A stretch of DNA of 38,916 nt from JAAYCI01 sp964370195 (GTDB lineage: Bacteria; Bacillota; Clostridia; Oscillospirales; Ruminococcaceae): positions 1-38,916 of the forward strand of contig CAYJIH010000014.1 in the NCBI GenBank assembly GCA_964370195.1, written 5' to 3'. Shown in pieces: positions 32,514 to 38,916 of the stretch. The position numbers were made by a program, and so were the translations under genes. Position 1 is the stretch's first letter. The number at the start of each line of letters is the position of its first letter. The notes beneath the pieces are model-generated. The model saw nothing but the letters and a program-made list of their open reading frames with translations, did no database searches and was not told where the DNA came from.

Positions 32514-33271
32514 TGAGTGAAAAATCCCCAATCTCAATTTGTTTCGATTTACACACACATACGCTTGTTTCTACCCATGCATTTTCTACCCTAAAAGAAA
32601 TGACAGACAAGGCATGTGCGCTTGGTCTTCGTGGCATGGCCGTAACGGATCATGCCATTGCCATGCCGGATGCTCCACACGAGTGGTATTTTTTCAATTT
32701 GCTTCGAATGCCAACGTATGTGGAAGATGGTTTTATTTTGTTAAAGGGCATGGAAGCCAATGTAGTGGATAAAGAGGGGCGACTGGACATGGACGAGTGG
32801 TTGCTCAAAAGCCTAGATTGGGTGATTGCTTCACTTCATACACACTGTATACAGCCATTAAGCGTGCAAGATGCTACGCATATGTGGCTTTGTGTGGCAG
32901 AAAACCCTTATATTGATATGATAGGACATGCAGAGGAAGAACGCTGGAAATTTGATTATGAGCGTGTGGTGCCTGTGTTTGCCCAAAAGAATAAAGTGGT
33001 GGAGTTGAATGGGAATTCGCCACAAGTTCGGCATGGAAATGAGAAAAATTTACGTGAATTGATGTTGTGTTGTAAACGATACGGCGCTAAAATCGCTGTC
33101 ACATCGGATGCACATTCTCTATATGATTTTGAAAATTACCGCTGGGCACTGGATTTGCTGGCAGATATTGATTTTCCGCCAGAACTTGTTGTAAATAGCT
33201 CCTTACAGCGTCTAAAACAAGAATTGGCATTGCATGGGCGCAAGGTGGCACAAGTGTTAAACAACACGTAG
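32513..33271 (+). CDS. PHP domain phosphatase (YcdX-like)
   Basis: The 252-residue protein is a PHP-fold metal-dependent phosphoesterase. It shows FDLHTHTLVSTHAF, VTDHA, KGMEANV, SLHTH, IGHAEEE, ELNGNS and TSDAHS, all the expected His/Asp/Glu metal ligands. The start is GTG and shares one base with the hprK stop, so translation is coupled. The same gene lies between hprK and murB in many Clostridia. Its substrate is not known. Confidence 0.9.
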   Translation: MSEKSPISICFDLHTHTLVSTHAFSTLKEMTDKACALGLRGMAVTDHAIAMPDAPHEWYFFNLLRMPTYVEDGFILLKGMEANVVDKEGRLDMDEWLLKSLDWVIASLHTHCIQPLSVQDATHMWLCVAENPYIDMIGHAEEERWKFDYERVVPVFAQKNKVVELNGNSPQVRHGNEKNLRELMLCCKRYGAKIAVTSDAHSLYDFENYRWALDLLADIDFPPELVVNSSLQRLKQELALHGRKVAQVLNNT

Positions 33272-33293
33272 AGAGGAATGACAGAAAAGAACT

Positions 33294-34205
33294 ATGTGGG
33301 ATAAAAAAAGAGCGGAACAGGCCTTACTGGAAGCTGGGGTTGCCTTTTGTAAAGGGGAACCGCTGAACAAACACACAAGCTTTCAGGTAGGGGGGCCTGC
33401 CGCTTTTTTTTGCATGCCCAAAAACATAGAGGAGCTAAAAAAAGTTCTTCAGTATGCACGTGTACAAAAGATTGCCCATTGTATGTTAGGCCGTGGCAGC
33501 AATGTTCTTTTTAAAGATGAAGGATATGATGGGTTTGTTATTTCCCTGTGCGAAGGCATGTTTGCAAATTTAGAGCGAGATGGTACACAGATATATGCCG
33601 GTGCTGCCGTTACGCTATCAAAATTATGCACACTGGCCCTGCAAAATGACTTAAGTGGTTTAGAGTTTGCGTATGGCATTCCGGGTGCAGTGGCCGGCGC
33701 CATATATATGAATGCGGGCGCCTATGGTGGGGAAATGTGCGATGTGCTTTCTTTGGTGCATATTCTGGATGAAGATTACAATGAACGCTCTTTGCCGGTT
33801 TCAGCATTAAAAATGGGGTATCGCCACACATTGTTTCAACAGAAAAACTGGGTGATACTGGGGGCGGAATTCAATTTAAAAGAAGGTAGCGCCCAAGATA
33901 TTTCTGCCAAAATGCAATCGTGTATGCAAAAAAGAAAAGACAAACAGCCGCTAGATTTACCCAGTGCAGGCAGCGCCTTTAAACGGCCGCCGGGTGCATT
34001 TGCCGCAGCGCTAATCGATGAATGTGGCCTAAAAGGAAAACAGGTGGGCGGTGCTGCTGTTAGCGAAAAACACAGCGGGTTTCTTGTGAATGTGGGCGGT
34101 GCCACTTGCCAAGATATTGTGACATTGGCAGATGAAGTGGCTGATATCGTCTATTCAAAAACGGGCATCCAACTGGAGAGAGAATTTCAACTGATTGAGT
34201 CGTAA
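33294..34205 (+). CDS. murB: UDP-N-acetylenolpyruvoylglucosamine reductase
   Basis: The 303-residue FAD enzyme makes UDP-N-acetylmuramic acid, the second committed step of peptidoglycan synthesis. The FAD motifs HTSFQVGGPA (from residue 23), GRGSNVLF and AYGIPGAVAGAIYMNAGAYGG are present. The catalytic Ser is in SAGSAFKRP, and the final Glu is in LEREFQLI. The size and the absence of the extra loop fit the type IIa enzyme of Gram-positives. The ribosome site is weak: AGAGAGG stands well upstream. Confidence 0.95.
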   Translation: MWDKKRAEQALLEAGVAFCKGEPLNKHTSFQVGGPAAFFCMPKNIEELKKVLQYARVQKIAHCMLGRGSNVLFKDEGYDGFVISLCEGMFANLERDGTQIYAGAAVTLSKLCTLALQNDLSGLEFAYGIPGAVAGAIYMNAGAYGGEMCDVLSLVHILDEDYNERSLPVSALKMGYRHTLFQQKNWVILGAEFNLKEGSAQDISAKMQSCMQKRKDKQPLDLPSAGSAFKRPPGAFAAALIDECGLKGKQVGGAAVSEKHSGFLVNVGGATCQDIVTLADEVADIVYSKTGIQLEREFQLIES

Positions 34206-34217
34206 AAGGATATAAGG

Positions 34218-35135
34218 ATGAGTTTTTCCGGACAAATAAAGAAAGAAATAGCCGAACAAGTGATTGAAAGACCCTGCTGTGCAACAGCGGCGGCCTACGG
34301 TGTGGTTTGTTTTTCTAAAGCATTTGATACAAAAGTGCTTACCTTGCACACAGAGCGTGTTTTTGTGGCGCAATGGGCTAAAACGGTGCTGCAGCAGGCG
34401 GGCATTTGTGGCAAAATATATGTGCGTGGGGAAGACCATGCCAGCTATGAATTCAAAGTAAATGACCCCTTCGAAATAGAAAAAACATTGGTTCAGTTTG
34501 GCTACTCAGGTGATGAAACAAGCCTGCGTATTCATCGGGATGTTTTTATATGCGAGCGTTGTTTTCATCATTATATAGCCGCCGCATTTATGGTGGCCGG
34601 CATGGCAGTGAACCCCAAAAAAGGATATTGCCTTGAGTTTTTAACACAGCGCTATTGCCTTTCGCAGGATTTAGAGGCCTTATTTATTGAGTGTGGATTT
34701 GTGCCGGGGCGTGCAACACGCAAAGGGGTGAACGTGCTTTATTTTAAAGCAAGCGAAATGGTGGAAGATTTGCTTACCACCATGGGGGCGCCTAAAAGTG
34801 CTTTAGAAATTATGCAATTAAAAGTATACAAAGATGTACGAAACCGTGTAAACCGAATTACAAATTGTGAAACAGCCAATATTGATAAAACGGTGCAGGC
34901 AAACCGTGAAATTTTACATGCCATTGCTTGCCTTGAAAAATCCGGAACCATGCAAGCGCTTGCACCACCTTTACAGCAAGCGGCACAGCTTAGAAAGCAA
35001 TATCCGGATGTTTCGCTTGCAGAGCTTGTGGGTTTATCAAAAGAGCCAATTTCAAAATCCGGCTTAAGCCATCGGTTTTATAAAATTAAAGAAAAAGCGA
35101 AAATGGAACAAAAGAAAAGTGCCGAATTGCCCTGA
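34218..35135 (+). CDS. whiA: DNA-binding protein WhiA
   Basis: The 305-residue protein has the WhiA N-terminus (MSFSGQIKKEIAE), a LAGLIDADG-like homing endonuclease fold without the catalytic residues, and a C-terminal helix-turn-helix (VSLAELVGLSKEPISKSGLSHRFYKI). The linker carries the conserved VNRITNCETANIDKT. It is a regulator tied to sporulation and cell division in Gram-positives. Only 12 bases separate it from murB; rapZ and yvcK, which usually stand between them, are missing. Confidence 0.95.
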   Translation: MSFSGQIKKEIAEQVIERPCCATAAAYGVVCFSKAFDTKVLTLHTERVFVAQWAKTVLQQAGICGKIYVRGEDHASYEFKVNDPFEIEKTLVQFGYSGDETSLRIHRDVFICERCFHHYIAAAFMVAGMAVNPKKGYCLEFLTQRYCLSQDLEALFIECGFVPGRATRKGVNVLYFKASEMVEDLLTTMGAPKSALEIMQLKVYKDVRNRVNRITNCETANIDKTVQANREILHAIACLEKSGTMQALAPPLQQAAQLRKQYPDVSLAELVGLSKEPISKSGLSHRFYKIKEKAKMEQKKSAELP

Positions 35136-35149
35136 TAGGAGAAATTACC

Positions 35150-38100
35150 ATGCCACCATTTGTTCATCTTCACTTGCACACAGAATACAGTTTGTTAGAT
35201 GGTGCCTGCCGCATTGAACACCTGTTCAAGCGTGTTGAAGAGCTGGGCCAAACCGCGGTGGCCATTACAGATCATGGTGCCATGTTTGGGTGTGTTGATT
35301 TTTATAAACAGGCAAAAAAACACGGGATAAAACCAATTATTGGATGTGAAGTGTATGTTGCAAACCGTACACGGCATGACAAAGTAAGCCACATGGATAG
35401 AAATTATCATTTGGTGCTTCTTTGCGAAAATGAAATCGGATATCAAAATCTTATTAAAATGGTATCGCTTGGGTATACAGAGGGGTTTTATTCGAAACCA
35501 CGTATCGATGATGACCTTTTGGTAAAATATCACGAAGGGCTGATTTGTTTATCTGCTTGCCTTGCAGGGGAGATTCCGCAAAAAATATTGGGCGGAGATT
35601 ACGAAAAAGCAAAAGAACGCGCACTATGGTACCAAAATTTGTTTGGGGCAGATCGCTATTATATTGAGGTTCAAGATCATGGACTTGCCGACCAACAAAC
35701 AGCATTGCCACATTTGGTGCGGCTTTCGAAAGAGTGCGGCATACCACTTGTGGCTACAAATGATGCCCATTATCTATGCCGTGAAGACGCCCAAATGCAA
35801 AGTATCTTGGTATGTATTCAAACGCAAAAAACTGTAAATGATGAAGATAAGCTGGAATTTGAAACAGATGAATTCTATGTAAAAAGTACCGAGGAAATGC
35901 AAACATTGTTTTCTGCGTGGCCCGAGGCGTGTGAAAACACGGCAAAAATTGCCGAAATGTGCCATTTTGAGTATGAATTTGGCATAACAAAGTTGCCGGC
36001 ATTCGAGGCACCAAATGGGGAAGACAATGAGTTGTATTTCCGCAAACTTTGCGAAGTGGGCCTTAAAACTCGTTATGGAGAACAGCCCCCACAGGAGGCC
36101 ATAGAACGTCTTTCCTATGAGATAGAAGTTATCAGCCGCATGGGGTATACCAATTATTACCTTATTGTGGCCGATTTTATTCGGTATGCGCAAGAGCAGG
36201 GCATTTCCGTGGGGCCGGGGCGTGGCAGTGGGGCCGGCAGTATTGCCGCTTATTGTACGGGAATTACAGGCATCGATCCATTGCGTTATCAACTGTTGTT
36301 TGAGCGGTTTTTAAACCCAGAGCGCATTTCTATGCCGGATTTTGATATAGATTTTTGTTATGAACGACGTGGTGAAGTGATTGACTATGTGGTTCGAAAA
36401 TATGGTGCAGACCATGTGGCGCAAATTGTTACATTTGGCACCATGGCAGCGCGTGCGGCCATACGTGATGTGGGCCGCGTTTTAGACATACCGTATCAAA
36501 AAGTAGATGGTGTGGCAAAAATGGTGCCGATGGAGCTAAAAATGACACTGAATAAAGCACTAAAAGTGTCGAAACCATTGGCAGAGGCTTATGAAAGAGA
36601 CCGTGAAGTACGCGAATTGTTGGACATCGCTCAAAAATTGGAAGGGATGCCGCGGCATTCATCTACCCATGCGGCCGGAGTGGTTATTACACCGAAAGCA
36701 GCCAGTGAATACGTGCCCCTTTCTACGAATGAAGGGGCCATTGTTACCCAGTTTCCTATGACGACCATTGAGGAATTGGGTCTTTTAAAGATGGATTTTC
36801 TTGGTTTGCGCACATTGACGGTGATTGCCGATGCAGAAAAAATGGTACGCGTACAGGATCCCTCGTTCTCAGTTGAAAAAGCCTCTTTGGAAGATGAGGC
36901 TGTGTTTTCTCTTTTATCATCTGGTGAAACAGATGGCGTATTTCAGTTAGAGTCCAGTGGCATGAAGCAAACCCTTGTTAACTTAAAGCCATGTAATATT
37001 GAGGATGTTATCGCTTTAATTTCGTTGTATCGACCAGGGCCGATGGATTCTATTCCTTTGTATATTAAAAACAGGCACGACCCGCAAAATATCCAGTACA
37101 GTACACAAAAATTAGCACCTATTTTAGAGGTGACATACGGCTGTATTGTATATCAAGAGCAGGTGATGCAAATTTTTCGGGAATTGGCTGGTTTTTCTTA
37201 CGGCCAGGCCGATTTGGTTCGTCGTGCAATGAGCAAAAAAAAGCAAGATGTGATGGAACAGCAACGCTCTGTTTTTGTATACGGAAGTGACAACGAGGAA
37301 AATGCCTGCCCCGGTTGTGTACGAAATGGAATTTCGGCGGAAGTGGCCAACAAAATTTTTGATGAAATGAGCAGCTTTGCCTCTTATGCGTTTAATAAAT
37401 CACATGCGGCGGCATATGCAATTGTGGCATATCAAACAGCGTATTTGAAATGTCATTATCCGAAAGAGTTTATGGCGGCATTGACGACAAGTGTTTTAGA
37501 TTTCACAGGAAAAGTGATTTCGTACATTTCAGAAAGCGAGCGCATGGGTATCTCTGTGTTGCCACCGGATATCAATGAAAGTAAAGCGGGCTTTACCGTG
37601 GAGGATGCATGCATTCGATATGGTTTGCTAGCGCTAAAAAATGTGGGACGTCACCTGATTGAACTCGTGGTGATTGAACGCGAAAAAGAAGGGGAATTTC
37701 GCTCTTTATATGATTTTTGCAAACGAATGGGAAGCCACGGGCCGGAGGTAAATAAACGCGCCATAGAAAGCTTTATAAAAAGTGGCGCATTTGACCGCTT
37801 AGAGAAGAACCGAAGGGGAATGATGCTTTCTCTTGAGGGGATTTTAAAAAGCGTGGACAATGACCGAAAAAACAATGTGGAAGGCCAATTGAATTTATTT
37901 GATGCAATGGAGACATCAAAAGATGCACCACAGTATCATATGCAGGCCTGCGAAGAGTATCCGCAAGAGGTGCTTTTGCAACAAGAAAAAGAAGTAAGCG
38001 GCCTTTTTTTATCGGGGCATCCATTGGATAAATATAAAGAAATCATTCGTCAGCATTCAAGTACACAAATTCAACGCTTATTGGAAGAGGATGCAGAAAA

Positions 38101-38620
38101 AATTGATGAAACGAAAGTTTCTTTGGTTTGCATTATTGTAAAGGTGAAATACCATACAACAAAAAACAATGATATGATGGCATTTTGTGTGGTCGAGGAT
38201 TTGAGCGGCCATTTGGAACTTTTGGTGTTCCCGAAGGTGTTGATGGCAGCCGGTGATTTGGTAAAAGAAAATAGCCCTGTGCTTATCAGTGGGCGTATTA
38301 GCTGCAAAGAAGAGGAAGAACCCAAGATTTTGGCCGAGACAATCCGTGATATAAATGGTGAGAAAATTGTACAAAATCGATACGAAAATGACAATAAAGA
38401 GAGGAAGTTGTTCATTCGTGTACCGTCCTTAGATAGCCCGCAATATCAAATGGCAGAAGAATTATTTTGTATTTACGAAGGCAATGTGCCTGTATTCATT
38501 CGCTTTGCCGACAGTGGGGAAATGAAAATGGCACCACAGAAACTGTGGACACAGAACAATAAAACACTGCTTTACGAGCTACAAAACTTATTAGGAGAAG
38601 ATAATGTGGCTTTGCGTTAA
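35150..38620 (+). CDS. dnaE: DNA polymerase III alpha subunit
   Basis: The full-length 1156-residue replicative polymerase starts with a PHP domain (HLHLHTEYS at residues 6-14, TDHGAM). The palm holds the two catalytic aspartates in MPDFDIDF (D397 and D399) and the third in KMDFLG (D549). The fingers carry FNKSHAAAYA. A C-terminal OB-fold (about residues 980-1070, VSLVCIIVKVKYHTTKNN) binds single strands. GATAGGAG lies 10 bases before ATG. It ends the hprK operon. Clostridia also use PolC as the main enzyme, so DnaE here may serve lagging-strand or repair roles; that is family knowledge. Confidence 0.96.
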   Translation: MPPFVHLHLHTEYSLLDGACRIEHLFKRVEELGQTAVAITDHGAMFGCVDFYKQAKKHGIKPIIGCEVYVANRTRHDKVSHMDRNYHLVLLCENEIGYQNLIKMVSLGYTEGFYSKPRIDDDLLVKYHEGLICLSACLAGEIPQKILGGDYEKAKERALWYQNLFGADRYYIEVQDHGLADQQTALPHLVRLSKECGIPLVATNDAHYLCREDAQMQSILVCIQTQKTVNDEDKLEFETDEFYVKSTEEMQTLFSAWPEACENTAKIAEMCHFEYEFGITKLPAFEAPNGEDNELYFRKLCEVGLKTRYGEQPPQEAIERLSYEIEVISRMGYTNYYLIVADFIRYAQEQGISVGPGRGSGAGSIAAYCTGITGIDPLRYQLLFERFLNPERISMPDFDIDFCYERRGEVIDYVVRKYGADHVAQIVTFGTMAARAAIRDVGRVLDIPYQKVDGVAKMVPMELKMTLNKALKVSKPLAEAYERDREVRELLDIAQKLEGMPRHSSTHAAGVVITPKAASEYVPLSTNEGAIVTQFPMTTIEELGLLKMDFLGLRTLTVIADAEKMVRVQDPSFSVEKASLEDEAVFSLLSSGETDGVFQLESSGMKQTLVNLKPCNIEDVIALISLYRPGPMDSIPLYIKNRHDPQNIQYSTQKLAPILEVTYGCIVYQEQVMQIFRELAGFSYGQADLVRRAMSKKKQDVMEQQRSVFVYGSDNEENACPGCVRNGISAEVANKIFDEMSSFASYAFNKSHAAAYAIVAYQTAYLKCHYPKEFMAALTTSVLDFTGKVISYISESERMGISVLPPDINESKAGFTVEDACIRYGLLALKNVGRHLIELVVIEREKEGEFRSLYDFCKRMGSHGPEVNKRAIESFIKSGAFDRLEKNRRGMMLSLEGILKSVDNDRKNNVEGQLNLFDAMETSKDAPQYHMQACEEYPQEVLLQQEKEVSGLFLSGHPLDKYKEIIRQHSSTQIQRLLEEDAEKIDETKVSLVCIIVKVKYHTTKNNDMMAFCVVEDLSGHLELLVFPKVLMAAGDLVKENSPVLISGRISCKEEEEPKILAETIRDINGEKIVQNRYENDNKERKLFIRVPSLDSPQYQMAEELFCIYEGNVPVFIRFADSGEMKMAPQKLWTQNNKTLLYELQNLLGEDNVALR

Positions 38621-38660
38621 ATGTAGGTATATCACTCATTTTTAGCATATTAACAAATAA

Positions 38661-38693
38661 AATGAAGCCACCTGACAATCAGGTGGCTTCATT
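38661..38693. terminator. Hairpin after dnaE
   Basis: A perfect 15-base stem (AATGAAGCCACCTGA with its complement, loop CAA) lies 40 bases after the dnaE stop. The T run is better on the minus strand (ATTTTATTTG), so it may serve a convergent gene beyond the window as well as dnaE. Confidence 0.7.
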
Positions 38694-38733
38694 AGCATGT
38701 CAAAAAAGTCGTTGCACCAGGCAGAGGAAAGAC

Positions 38734-38773
38734 CTTGGGGCGCTGCCCCAAGCCCCGCCACTTTGAAAAGTGG
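38734..38773. repeat. GC-rich palindromic repeat element
   Basis: Two hairpins sit side by side: CTTGGGG-CGCTG-CCCCAAG (38734-38752) and CCACTTT/AAAGTGG-type pairing (38758-38773). They are joined by CCCCG and followed by GACAAACTTTTTTC. The bases are far richer in GC than the surroundings. Similar elements are scattered through many Clostridia genomes. No gene is seen from 38694 to the right edge. Confidence 0.55.
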
Positions 38774-38916
38774 ACAAACTTTTTTCTAAAGGACACGCAC
38801 AGCGCGAGCGAACTCAAACCAAAAGGATAAGGTACAATAAATTGCGCACTTTCAAAAAGCGAAAAAATAGACATAGTTTGTAGCATTCGATAGAATGAAG
38901 TTACCACACAAGCATT

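Overview
The window looks like a chromosomal segment of a low-to-moderate GC anaerobic Firmicute, probably a Clostridia/Oscillospirales-type gut or rumen bacterium. The evidence is the WhiA/HprK/T-box gene complement, SigA-like promoters (TTGACA/TATAAT with 16-18 base spacers), strong AGGAGG ribosome sites, a Trp T-box, and a selenium-dependent molybdenum hydroxylase cluster. The genus cannot be named from the sequence alone.

Layout. (1) 1-1070: the N-terminal part of a coiled-coil lipoprotein that seems to start at AUA, and an 87-residue membrane protein. (2) 1089-14936: a compact selenium/molybdenum purine-type catabolic island. On the minus strand lie hydA (dihydropyrimidinase/hydantoinase), xdh (fused 2Fe-2S plus molybdopterin hydroxylase), ygfK, ssnA, a carbamate kinase with a leader of about 370 nt, mocA, yqeC, a DUF3343 gene and yedF. 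A class-V aminotransferase (cysteine desulfurase-like) gene diverges from yedF on the plus strand. (3) 14958-19467: a possible 51-residue membrane peptide, a MATE exporter overlapping a degenerate zinc phospholipase C-like gene, a tiny Ala/Ser/Met repeat lipoprotein, and a membrane-anchored GH25 muramidase. (4) 19654-23354: a MacB/LolD-type ABC ATPase, a single-pass extracellular protein and an FtsX-like permease in one operon. (5) 23396-29706: nadE, a ZIP metal transporter, a membrane PAS-GGDEF diguanylate cyclase, and a TrpB2-type tryptophan synthase beta chain under a tryptophan T-box. (6) 30362-38620, plus strand: phosphofructokinase, then the hprK-PHP-murB-whiA-dnaE operon. (7) 38621-38916: a hairpin and a GC-rich palindromic repeat.

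How the island could work. SsnA (amidohydrolase), Xdh (hydroxylation), YgfK (flavin/Fe-S electron transfer) and HydA (cyclic amide opening) would convert a purine-like heterocycle. Carbamate kinase could harvest ATP from released carbamoyl phosphate. MocA and YqeC, with YedF, DUF3343 and the desulfurase-like enzyme, would build and selenylate the molybdenum cofactor. YqeB, SelD, an ygeW-type carbamoyltransferase, ygeX/ygeY and a purine permease are not in the window.

The parts I find least explained are the carbamate kinase leader, the repeat lipoprotein, the phospholipase-like protein lacking expected metal ligands, the ABC/extracellular-protein module, and the absence of rapZ and yvcK between murB and whiA.
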